Positions 6,276 through 12,930 of a stretch of DNA of 12,930 nucleotides are shown one piece after another (within the stretch, counting starts at the first letter, position 1; the number at the start of each line of letters is the position of its first letter). The DNA lies in contig JAKORQ010000190.1 in NCBI GenBank assembly GCA_029777755.1, positions 1 to 12,930 on the forward strand, in the 5' to 3' direction. A model generated the notes under the pieces. That model made no database searches and had not been told where the DNA came from. It saw nothing but the letters and a program-made list of their open reading frames with translations. The stretch comes from Planctomycetota bacterium. Lineage in GTDB: Bacteria; Planctomycetota; Phycisphaerae; Tepidisphaerales; Tepidisphaeraceae. Both the position numbers and the translations under genes were made by a program.

Positions 6276-9200
6276 CTACACCTCAACCAGTTCCGCGGAG
6301 GCGTTGCCTCGGGTTGGGGACTGTAACAGTTCCTGCACCTGGAGTTGGGTTTCGGTCATCTTCGGGTAGCGGATTTCGCGGTAGCCGGTGACCTGCTCGG
6401 GGCAGTTGAGGATCTTCAGCCACTTGTGGTAGTTCACGTCGCCGCCCAGGTCGATCTGCTTGAGAAGCTCGATGTACCAGTCGCGGAACGCCTTTTCGCG
6501 CTTGTGCCAGGAGGGCAGTTTGCGCAGGAAGCGTGCACGCGTCATCAGGCGAAGCTGCCAGTTGCGCGTCTTGATGTTCAGGCGAATTCTCCACGGGCCA
6601 AGCGGGATCTCCGGGCGCGTGTGATGCACGTACTTCACGCGGTCGCCGTTGGGGATGTCGATGTTGTACTTCTGGATGTCGCGCTCGAGCTTTTCCGGGC
6701 GCGTCAGCAGCCAGGCGACGTACGGCTCATCCTTGATTAGCATCACCTTGGCGAGGTTGATGATGGCCGCTTGCGTGGCCGCGTAGTTGCGCCCCGAGGA
6801 GTCCTTGCGATACACCTCGCGCAGCAGGTCGGTGTAGTACTTGGCGTAGGCGATGTTCTCGTAGTTCACCAGTTCGTAGATCCGCAGCACCAGATCGTAC
6901 TTGGCGCGCTCAGGGATGTTCTTGAGCTGGCGAACGGCCGCGTGGGCCAGCCGCTCGAAGTCGGCCGCCCGGCGCTTGCCACCGCTGCGTCGGATATAGC
7001 GCAGCTTGTTGGTGACGAGCTGGTCCCAGGTCGTGGGGGTCGGCCGGGGCGGGAGCTTGCCCGGCTCCAGCGCCAATTTTCGACCAATGTTGAACGCCTT
7101 GAGGTTGCGCCGGTGATCGCGCTTGACCGAGTCCTTTATCGCCCAGGCGATGGAGTGGGCCGATACTGGGATCAGACCAAGCTGGAACGCCACGCCCAGC
7201 ATCATGATGTTCACAAACTGCTTGGAGCCCAGCCGGCGCTCGCACAGCGTCGAGAGGTCATTGGCGTATGACATCTCGGCGTTGCAGCGCTTGAAGATCT
7301 CATCGCGCAGCACCTCTGGGTCGAAGTCGGCCCGGCCAAGCAGCGTCTCGATGGTCGGCTGCTTGAAGGTGTTGAGCACGGCCGCGGTGCGTGCCGGGTC
7401 GGCCACGCGGAAGGTGTCGCGCGTGTCCACGGCGCGAGCGGCCTCCAGGATGTCGATTCCCAACAGCAGATCCGCCTGGCCGTAGGGGATGGTGGCGGTG
7501 AAGGGTGTGGGCTGATCAGGCTCATCGGTGCGGGCGAAGGTGATCTGTGCGAACACGCCGCCGTTACGGATGGCCAAGCCCTTCTTCTCGGAGTAGGTTA
7601 CGCGATACCCTTCCTTGTGGCCGGCCCGCACGAGGATGGCGGACGCCAGACCGATGCCCATGCCACCCACGCCCGACATGTGCACTCGCCAGGGCTGGTT
7701 CGCCCGGGGCGGGTTGACCCACTCCGGCGAGGGCAGCTTGTCCAGCGACATGTTCGGCAGCGTGTAGCGCCGGCGGCGCTTGCGTATCACCGTGAGCTGC
7801 TCGAAGCTCGGGCAGGGCTTTACGTCGACGGCGATCTCATTACTCACGCGCACACGCTCGCAGGCGCCGTCATTCACGCACCAGGTGACATCGGTGTCGA
7901 TCTTCTTGCCGAAGTCGGTGTCGATCGGGATAAGCCCCGGACAGCCGGTCTGCTTCGTGCATTCCAGGCAGTACTCGCAGACCTCCGGGGTGATGTTCAT
8001 GTAAGTCTTGCGCGGCAGGTAGCCATACTTTTTGATGAGGTTGCGCTCGTGCTGCAGCTCCTTGCGGTGATGGACGATGCCGCATTCCTTGCTGGCGATG
8101 ATCACCTTCACGCCGGGGCTGAGGATCATCTTCTCCAGCGTCTCGCGATACTCCTCGCGATCGTCGGGGCGCATGCGATGCACCGGGAAACCGGCTTTCG
8201 CCGCCATGCCGCGAACGATCTGCTCGATGTCCTGCATGGGCATCTCTTCACCCATCAGGTCGATCTCCACGCCGGCGTGGCCCTGGTGGCCGGTCATGGC
8301 GGTAGTGCCGTTCTCGAGGATGATGAAGCAGAGATCCTGCTTGGCCTGCACGGCATTGGTGATGGCGATCTGGCCGGAGTGGAAGAAGGTCGAGTCACCC
8401 ATGAACACGATCTGCTTGTTCAGGATGAACTTGTCGATGCCGCTGCCGGTGCCGGCGCCCAGGCCCATGCCCGAGTAGTTGTGCATGAGCGGGTCGGTCG
8501 GCGGGAACATCAGCATGGTGTAGCAGCCGGTGTCGCCATGCGCCACCAGGTCGACCGGCTCCATATTGTGTACGCGCTTCATGTACGCCGGGTCGGCCAG
8601 GTTCTTGCGTATCTCCAGCAGGACGGAGGAGGAATCGCGGTGCGGGCACCCGGGGCAGAAGGTGGGCGTACGCTTGACGACGTTCTCCTCGAAGGCGGTC
8701 TTTACCTCCAGCTTCACCTTTGAGAGATCGCGCAGCTTCTTGAGGTAGCTCGATACACGCTTGCGCGAATCCTCATCGTCAACTGCCTGCTCCAGCAGCG
8801 GCAGGAGCTTGAGCGCCAGCACCGACGGGTTAAGCCCGCGCGTCTCGGGGATGCCCTCCAGGGGTTTGTTGCCATCGAGCGAGGGAAACTGCTTGCCGAA
8901 CAGCCGTGCGGTAAGCTCGGCCGCCGAGGCGCTATCGAGCTGGCTGTGGGCGGCGTCGCGAATGTTCTTTTCAAGGAAGCTGCGCCGCTCCTCGATGACG
9001 ATCATCAGGCGGCATTCCCGGGAGAACTCCCGCACCATCTCTATATCTACCGGGTAGGGCATCCCCATATCCAGGATGGGGAATCTCCCCTTAAGCCCGA
9101 CGTCAGTGAGCAGATGCTCCAGGTATGCCGCTGCGCAGCCGGTGACGATGAAGCCAATTTCACTTTGCTTGTGAGGCCCTGTCGCCGGGTAGATGCGGTT

Positions 9201-9944
9201 AACCCCCAGCTCACGAGCCACCTGGGCGGCTTTCTTGAGGCGATCCGGGAAGGTCAGCTCGCGCTGCCAGGTGCGTGGGGGAAGCAGAACCGTCTCGTTC
9301 ACAGGGATGCTGGCGGTGTCCAGCATCATCCGCTCGTTGGTGCTGATCTGCGGGAACTGGTTTGGCCGGCATTGCACGCTGCCACCGCCATCGACGATGT
9401 AGTTCGTCACCACGTATCCCACGTACAGGCGGGATGCCTGCGAGATCTTGAAGGACACGTCGATCCAGTCCTTAAGCTGCTGCGGAGTGCCCGGCTCCAG
9501 CACGGGCATGCGCAGATGCTCGCAGATGAAGCGGCTGTCGGCCGGCACCTGGGTGGAGTCGCACCACGGGTCATCACCCATGATGATCACCGCACCACCC
9601 TGCGCATGGGGGCCGGCGAGATTGCCCAGGGCAAGGGCGTCGGAAGCCACGTGCACGCCCACGCTTTTCATGGCCGCCAGGGCGCGGATAGGCGCCATCT
9701 GCGAGCCATTTATCGCGGCCGCCGCCAATGCCTCGTTATTGGCCTGGTAGGCATAGACGCCGTTTCTCTTGAATAGGGGGGCGAGGCTGGCCCAGAGGTC
9801 GAACACCTGCGAGATCGGGGAACCGGGGTAGCCTGTCATCAGGCTAACGCCACCTTCGGTTTCAAGGATGCCCTTTACCAGCAGTTCGTTGCCGGAGAAG
9901 ACTTCCCACCCGCTCGCACATTGAAGTCGAGGATCGATAGGCAT
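6276..9944 (-). CDS. Single-chain indolepyruvate (2-oxoacid) ferredoxin oxidoreductase, fused IorA-IorB type
   Basis: The 1222-aa protein oxidatively decarboxylates aryl-pyruvates (indole-, phenyl-, hydroxyphenylpyruvate) to the acyl-CoA and passes electrons to ferredoxin. Domains in order: pyrimidine-binding domain with MTGYPGSP (36-43) and Glu71 in NNEALAAAA; a central region with CPGCPHR (about 429-435); the thiamine diphosphate domain with GDSTFFHSG (about 515) and ENGTTAMTGHQ (about 543-553), a near-exact match to the IorA signature; a Cys-rich iron-sulfur section (CEYCLECTKQTGC, then WCVNDGAC, about 650-700); the gamma domain with GVGGMGIG (about 757) and EKKGLAIRNGGV; and a long C-terminal region (about 945-1205), present in the fused family and, as I recall, called DUF6537. 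It is cytoplasmic. The family is split into IorA and IorB in archaea and many bacteria; fused forms of about 1150-1200 aa are known, so the length is normal. The start ATG has little Shine-Dalgarno. It is convergent with the polyene operon and has no partner gene beside it. Confidence 0.93.
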   Translation of the reverse strand: MPIDPRLQCASGWEVFSGNELLVKGILETEGGVSLMTGYPGSPISQVFDLWASLAPLFKRNGVYAYQANNEALAAAAINGSQMAPIRALAAMKSVGVHVASDALALGNLAGPHAQGGAVIIMGDDPWCDSTQVPADSRFICEHLRMPVLEPGTPQQLKDWIDVSFKISQASRLYVGYVVTNYIVDGGGSVQCRPNQFPQISTNERMMLDTASIPVNETVLLPPRTWQRELTFPDRLKKAAQVARELGVNRIYPATGPHKQSEIGFIVTGCAAAYLEHLLTDVGLKGRFPILDMGMPYPVDIEMVREFSRECRLMIVIEERRSFLEKNIRDAAHSQLDSASAAELTARLFGKQFPSLDGNKPLEGIPETRGLNPSVLALKLLPLLEQAVDDEDSRKRVSSYLKKLRDLSKVKLEVKTAFEENVVKRTPTFCPGCPHRDSSSVLLEIRKNLADPAYMKRVHNMEPVDLVAHGDTGCYTMLMFPPTDPLMHNYSGMGLGAGTGSGIDKFILNKQIVFMGDSTFFHSGQIAITNAVQAKQDLCFIILENGTTAMTGHQGHAGVEIDLMGEEMPMQDIEQIVRGMAAKAGFPVHRMRPDDREEYRETLEKMILSPGVKVIIASKECGIVHHRKELQHERNLIKKYGYLPRKTYMNITPEVCEYCLECTKQTGCPGLIPIDTDFGKKIDTDVTWCVNDGACERVRVSNEIAVDVKPCPSFEQLTVIRKRRRRYTLPNMSLDKLPSPEWVNPPRANQPWRVHMSGVGGMGIGLASAILVRAGHKEGYRVTYSEKKGLAIRNGGVFAQITFARTDEPDQPTPFTATIPYGQADLLLGIDILEAARAVDTRDTFRVADPARTAAVLNTFKQPTIETLLGRADFDPEVLRDEIFKRCNAEMSYANDLSTLCERRLGSKQFVNIMMLGVAFQLGLIPVSAHSIAWAIKDSVKRDHRRNLKAFNIGRKLALEPGKLPPRPTPTTWDQLVTNKLRYIRRSGGKRRAADFERLAHAAVRQLKNIPERAKYDLVLRIYELVNYENIAYAKYYTDLLREVYRKDSSGRNYAATQAAIINLAKVMLIKDEPYVAWLLTRPEKLERDIQKYNIDIPNGDRVKYVHHTRPEIPLGPWRIRLNIKTRNWQLRLMTRARFLRKLPSWHKREKAFRDWYIELLKQIDLGGDVNYHKWLKILNCPEQVTGYREIRYPKMTETQLQVQELLQSPTRGNASAELVEV

Positions 9945-10506
9945 GGTTCGTCTGCATATCAGTCGGTTGGCCGGCGGCGGTCCGCGATAAGCAGGACCCG
10001 GCGTGGCTTACGGGCCTGACACTAAAGGCCCGCAGGAGACGCCATTTGTCGCCGCGGCAGGACTGCTGTCGCTCAAAGGGGACGCCATACCGTCATGGCA
10101 GTTAAAGGCCCTGAGAGCCGTACAGCGACTACTGAAGCATTGTAGTTCAGTCACGGCCAGATACCAAGCCAAACACGACAAGGCGGGCCCAGTGGAAGCT
10201 AGCAAATGCAAATGTGGTCGCAGCGAACGCCCCCGTTTCGGCTGCATGTCGTCAATGGCTGCTGGAGCGCGATGGACAATCTCAAGTGGACGGCGGTTTG
10301 GGAAACAGCAACAGCGCAAACCCAAGCACAGCGCCGCCTGGTTCCGCGCGGCGGCCGCCGCCAACCGCGTCGTGAATGATTCCCGCCAGCGTTATCCTCC
10401 AACCTTCCTGAACGGGACGGCGCTCGCGAGAGATGCATTACACGGCGGTGCGCCTCCATGATGCGCACTCAACACTTTCATGCAATTACTGGTATAAACA
10501 GCCGCG
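9945..10506. other. 562-base intergenic region, no supported gene
   Basis: This region separates two divergently transcribed genes and should hold their promoters. A GTG-started + frame (10003-10461) and - frames at 10008-10364 and 10199-10468 are open. They are rich in Arg/Ala/Ser/Cys without pattern and have no ribosome binding sites, so I do not call them. Structures visible: a perfect 7-base stem CGGGCCT (10011-10017) with AGGCCCG (10026-10032) and an 8-base loop; and a longer-range pairing around 10290-10343, with GGCGGTTTGGG on the left and CCCAAG plus CGCCGCC on the right. No T-tract follows either, so they do not look like terminators. Confidence 0.55.
10490..10498 (+). promoter_or_regulatory. 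Extended -10 promoter of the ABC permease gene (possible leaderless mRNA)
   Basis: TGGTATAAA fits the extended -10 consensus TG-N-TATAAT with one mismatch. No good -35 is visible at 16-18 bases. Transcription starting 6-8 bases after the -10 would begin at about 10505-10507, exactly at the ATG (10507). There is no Shine-Dalgarno sequence before that ATG, which supports a leaderless transcript. Confidence 0.5.
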
Positions 10507-11813
10507 ATGCTTGCGTTTTTCATCGAGTCGTTCCTTCTCGGCGTCCGGAATCTCCGTCTGCACAAGCTGCGGAGCCTGCTCACGGCGCTGGGCATCATTT
10601 TCGGTGTGGCGGCCGTTATCATCATGGTCGCCATCGGCGAAGGAACGAAGCGCGCCGCCCTTGAGCAGATCCAGCAACTGGCGCAAAGAACGTCCTCATC
10701 CGCTCCACCAAGCCGCCGGAAAGCGACGAAGCCACCGGCAAGACCACCCGCGTACTGACCTATGGTCTGACGAGAGCCGACCTGCAGCGTTTGCGGACGC
10801 TGCAGGGAGTTCGCTACATCGTCCCCCTGAAGGATACCGAGCAGAAGGTGACGTTTTCCGGCATGCGAGCCCCGGCCAATGCCATCGGAACCGAGCCGGA
10901 GATCTTTAATGTCATCAATCTGCCCCTGGCGAGAGGAAGATACTTCAACCGGCTCGATTATGAGTCCGGCTCGCCGGTCTGCGTGATCGGCAGCCAGGTG
11001 GCCGAGAAACTCTTCCGCTTCAGCGACCCCCTGGGGCAGCAGATCCAGGTAGGCACCGGCGGTATGAGCGTGGTTCTGCTTACCATCGTCGGCGTCCTTG
11101 AGCCTACCGGCCTGCGCTCCGGCAGCGAAGGGGCATCGATGATGCAGCGGGATCTGGATCTGGATGTTTACTTCCCGCTCACGATCGCCGAGACCGCCTT
11201 CGGCGACACCATCATGAAGCGTGAAGCCGGCTCGATGGAGCGCAAGACGATCGAGCTGTCGGAGATATGGATGCAGGCCGAGCGCTTCGAGGATGTCGAG
11301 CCGCTGGCCGGCGTCATCAGCAATGTCGTGCTCAAGGATCGTCCCAAGGCGGATGTGCAGGTGAAGGCGCCGATCCAGATTCTGCGGGCGGCCGAGCAGC
11401 AGCAGCGCATGTTCAACTTCATCCTGGTGGGCATCGCCAGTTTCGCGCTGGTGGTCGGCGGGATCGGCATCATGAACATCATGCTCGCCAGTGTCACCGA
11501 GCGCACCAGGGAGATCGGTATCCGCCGGGCCCTGGGCGCCAAGCAGCGCCACATCACGCTACAGTTCCTGATCGAGACTACGGTTATCTCCCTGACCGGC
11601 GGCCTGCTGGGGGTTCTGCTGGGCGGCGGGGCGGCCATGCTCCTGCCAATCGTCGTTCGAGCCTTGAGCGGGGAAAACTACCCCACCTCCATCACCATGT
11701 GGTCAGTGGCCGGCTCCTTCATCATCAGCGGCATGATAGGCATTGGTTTTGGCCTCTACCCAGCCATCACCGCCGCGCGAATGAACCCAATCGAGGCGCT
11801 GCGCCACGAGTAG
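10507..11813 (+). pseudogene. MacB/FtsX-type ABC transporter permease, interrupted by a one-base frameshift near 10680
   Basis: Read with one base restored near 10680, this is a complete 435-aa MacB-type permease. It has an N-terminal membrane helix (about 24-46, LLTALGIIFGVAAVIIMVAIGEG), a periplasmic MacB core domain (about 60-290), then the FtsX domain with three membrane helices. The first of these is VGIASFALVVGGIGIMNIML at about 305-325, followed by TERTREIGIRRALGAK. The other two lie at about 360-385 and 398-420, and the protein ends NPIEALRHE. The first frame runs 10507-10758 (83 aa) but turns to nonsense after LEQIQQL (codon ending 10680). The family sequence resumes one frame back at 10683 as AKNVLIRSTKPP. 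Adding one G in CTGGCGC (to CTGGGCGC) gives LEQIQQLGAKNVLIRS, the normal family text. This could be a real inactivating mutation or an assembly or sequencing error. The permease would normally work with a MacB/LolD-like ATPase and an adaptor, neither of which is beside it. Confidence 0.85.
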
Positions 11814-12086
11814 TTCCTCCGAACCAAGGGCATAGGTATCAGACTAGCTCTTTTTTCCCTGGCGACGGCCGCTTTCGCCATTCGGGCATTGATCTGCGCA
11901 TGAAATCAAACATCGGTACGGTAAAAAACGCGGCGTGAGGCGATCCAGGCGCACTCGAAAGAACCCTTGATCAAGCCCCTGAAGGGCTGCATGCGCTGCC
12001 TGTGGCCATGCTACCTCTTCGTCTATAGCCACCTCTAGCACTTTAATTCTCTATGGATTGAGCTGGCCCAGCCTGCTTGCACCATG
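11814..12086. other. Intergenic region between permease and rnpB
   Basis: No gene is supported here. A T6 run at about 11851-11856 follows the permease, but no stem precedes it, so I cannot call a terminator. A small hairpin AGCCC-CTGAA-GGGCT lies at 11974-11988 without a following T-tract. A 65-codon - frame (11844-12041) has no recognisable features. I see nothing else. Confidence 0.5.
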
Positions 12087-12095
12087 TGGTACAAT
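12087..12095 (+). promoter_or_regulatory. Extended -10 promoter of rnpB
   Basis: TGGTACAAT matches the extended -10 consensus TG-N-TATAAT with one mismatch in the hexamer. It ends 6 bases before the first base of the predicted P1 helix of RNase P RNA (12102), which is the right distance for the transcription start. No clear -35 is seen at the usual spacing, consistent with reliance on the extended element. Confidence 0.65.
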
Positions 12096-12101
12096 ACCTC
12101 T

Positions 12102-12563
12102 CAGTCACGGCAGCAGAGGCGGTCGCGTCCTGCTTTTGGCGGGATGAGGAAAGTCCGAACTGCGGCGGCTGCCTTTGGTGGCCGCGGGGCACGGTGCTCG
12201 CTAACAGCGAGGCGGAGTAATCCGACGGAAAGTGCCACAGAAAACATACCGCCGCGCCCGTTCGCGGGGGCGGTAAGGGTGAAAAGGTGCGGTAAGAGCG
12301 CACCGCGCGAGTGGTGACACTCGTGGCAGGGCAAACCCCACCGGCAGCAAGACCAAGTAAGCGGATCGGCGCTATCGGGCGTCGGCTCTGTGCCCGGAGC
12401 TTGTCCCATCGGGACAGGTCCGCGGGTAGGTCGCACGAGCCGGCTGATGGGCCGACAGGCTCATCGTCGGCCGGCATCCCGAGCGATCGGGGTGTCAGAG
12501 AAATGGCCGCCACTCATGCCCGTAGGCGTGAGACAGAATTCGGCTTATCTGCCGCCGTGACTG
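12102..12563 (+). ncRNA. rnpB: RNase P RNA (bacterial type A)
   Basis: This is the catalytic RNA of RNase P, which trims 5' leaders from precursor tRNAs. The conserved blocks appear in the correct order: GAGGAAAGTCCG (12146-12157); ACAGAAAACATACCGCC (about 12237-12253); GGTAAGGGTGAAAAGGTGCG and GGTAAGAGCGCACCG (about 12272-12304, P13); GTGGCAGGGCAAACCCCACC (12323-12342, P15); AGCAAGACCAAGTA (12346-12359); GGGTAGGTCGCACGAG (about 12423-12438); and ACAGAATTCGGCTTAT (12533-12548). The ends CAGTCACGGCAGCAGA (12102-12117) and TCTGCCGCCGTGACTG (12548-12563) pair over 16 positions with one mismatch to close P1, which sets the boundaries. At about 462 nt it is longer than the 377-nt E. coli RNA. P3 looks like one short hairpin (TCCTGC-TTTTG-GCGGGA, about 12128-12144), while the P16/P17 and P18 regions are enlarged. 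The P15 loop reads GGC where E. coli has the CCA-pairing GGU. Confidence 0.96.
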
Positions 12564-12570
12564 TTTTTTC
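12548..12570 (+). terminator. rnpB: rnpB 3' end with U-tract
   Basis: The 3' strand of P1 (ending GTGACTG at 12563) is followed directly by TTTTTT (12564-12569). No separate local hairpin is needed: the P18-side helices or closing of P1 could provide the structure, and the U-tract the release point. This is a probable intrinsic terminator that coincides with the mature end. Confidence 0.55.
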
Positions 12571-12830
12571 TCTCCTGTGGATCAGCTCTGTTGAAAGTGG
12601 CGCGGGCGTTCTCCGCCCGCGGGAGGTAAGGGAATCCTCAGGGAAACCCGTAGATATGGAGAACCCTTTATCACCACGAAGCGATGACGTAACTGAGCAA
12701 GCGTTGACCCCTCGGTGTCGGTCAATGTGAATGCTACTTGGGCAGACTTCCTCCGATTCGAAGTCCCGCGGCCTACAGGACAAGCCGCTCCACCTGAAGT
12801 TGAGCAGCTCCAATTGCGCCCGATTGTGCC
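12571..12830. other. Intergenic region between rnpB and the receiver-domain gene
   Basis: About 260 bases without a supported gene, lying between a + strand RNA gene and a - strand coding end. A 99-codon - frame (12514-12813) overlaps the rnpB 3' end and has no family features. The only clear structure is the hairpin at 12601-12621, listed separately. Confidence 0.55.
12601..12621. repeat. Perfect 8-base GC hairpin
   Basis: CGCGGGCG (12601-12608) and CGCCCGCG (12614-12621) pair perfectly around the loop TTCTC. It lies about 210 bases past the stop of the - strand receiver gene and after rnpB. Neither strand shows a strong T-tract after it. It may be a weak bidirectional terminator or simply a stable stem in a convergent region. 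Confidence 0.5.
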
Positions 12831-12930
12831 CTAAGACGCCGCCTCGGCCGTGCGCGCGTTGGCCGCCTTCAGGATCGCCGCCTGAAGCACCGGGAAGTTC
12901 ACCGGCTTGACCAGATGCTGCTGGAAGCCG
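12831..12930 (-). CDS. C-terminal end of a response-regulator receiver domain (partial)
   Basis: The last 32 residues of a protein running in from beyond the right edge are visible, ending at a TAG (12831-12833 on the - strand). They read GFQQHLVKPVNFPVLQAAIL and then a short Ala-rich tail. The HLVKPV text is the conserved Lys-Pro of CheY-like receivers, which follows beta-strand 5, and the rest is the last helix. The protein therefore ends with a receiver domain. It may be a stand-alone regulator or the end of a hybrid sensor kinase; the phospho-acceptor Asp lies outside the window. The N-terminal part is missing only because the window ends. Confidence 0.78.
   Translation of the reverse strand, partial: GFQQHLVKPVNFPVLQAAILKAANARTAEAAS

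Noticed and set aside
7617..8723. A 368-codon + strand open frame opposite the oxidoreductase
   Set aside because: It is antisense to the conserved ThDP and ferredoxin domains of IOR, and its His/Ala/Val/Leu-rich composition is typical of a shadow frame in GC-rich DNA.
8946..9776. A 276-codon + strand open frame opposite the IOR N-terminus
   Set aside because: Same reasoning: shadow of a strongly conserved - strand gene, without motifs or a ribosome binding site.
10003..10461. A GTG-started 152-codon + frame between IOR and the permease
   Set aside because: No ribosome binding site, no motifs, unusual composition and overlapping open frames on the other strand.
10678..10690. Programmed -1 ribosomal frameshift in the permease
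   Set aside because: No X-XXY-YYZ slippery heptamer in the right frame and no evident stimulatory stem; a simple one-base loss explains the pattern better.
10392..11552. A 386-codon - strand frame opposite the permease
   Set aside because: The + strand encodes clear MacB/FtsX sequence; the - frame has no family features and only reflects the codon pattern.
12043..12813. Open frames over and after rnpB on both strands
   Set aside because: They cover the conserved core or the 3' end of the RNase P RNA and have no protein features.
1..12930. CRISPR array, tRNA genes, transposase or integrase genes
   Set aside because: I found no regularly spaced repeats, no tRNA-like cloverleaf with conserved T-arm sequence and no transposase or integrase motifs in any frame.

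Overview
The window comes from a Gram-negative bacterium of roughly 60-65% GC (judged by eye). A LolA-like periplasmic carrier and an LpxL/HtrB-type acyltransferase imply an outer membrane. RNase P RNA is of the bacterial A type. A planctomycete (Phycisphaerae-like) origin is plausible from the gene style and the 'cacagatgaacac' intergenic repeat, but this is inference and not established.

Left part (267-5957, + strand): a tightly packed five-gene operon that I read as a compact aryl-polyene/xanthomonadin-type type II fatty-acid-like biosynthetic cluster. The order is an acyl carrier protein fused to a FabZ-like dehydratase, a secreted LolA-like carrier, a lysophospholipid acyltransferase-family protein, a double ketosynthase (active KS fused to a KS that has lost its catalytic Cys, i.e. 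a built-in chain-length factor), and a chorismatase of the FkbO/Hyg5/XanB2 family. Junctions are ATGA, a 24-base gap, TGATG and ATGA, so translation is probably coupled. A consistent model is that the chorismatase makes a (3-)hydroxybenzoate starter, the KS-CLF and ACP-DH extend and dehydrate it into a polyene, and the acyltransferase and LolA-like protein attach the product to a lipid and move it across the envelope. Ketoreductase, starter-activating ligase and exporter genes are not in the window.

Middle (5958-6275): an AT-richer gap between convergent genes, holding a ~298-base nested inverted-repeat element with 10-base perfect ends. Then 6276-9944 (- strand) encodes a 1222-aa single-chain indolepyruvate (aryl-pyruvate) ferredoxin oxidoreductase in which the alpha, ferredoxin-like and gamma parts are fused. 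A 560-base non-coding stretch follows (9945-10506).

Right part: a MacB/FtsX-type ABC permease (10507-11813, +) broken by an apparent one-base deletion near 10680 and lacking neighbouring ATPase or adaptor genes. It has an extended -10 promoter so close to its ATG that the mRNA may be leaderless. Next is the RNase P RNA gene rnpB (about 12102-12563), with its own extended -10 promoter, a closing P1 helix and a U-tract. The window ends inside the C-terminus of a receiver-domain protein on the - strand.
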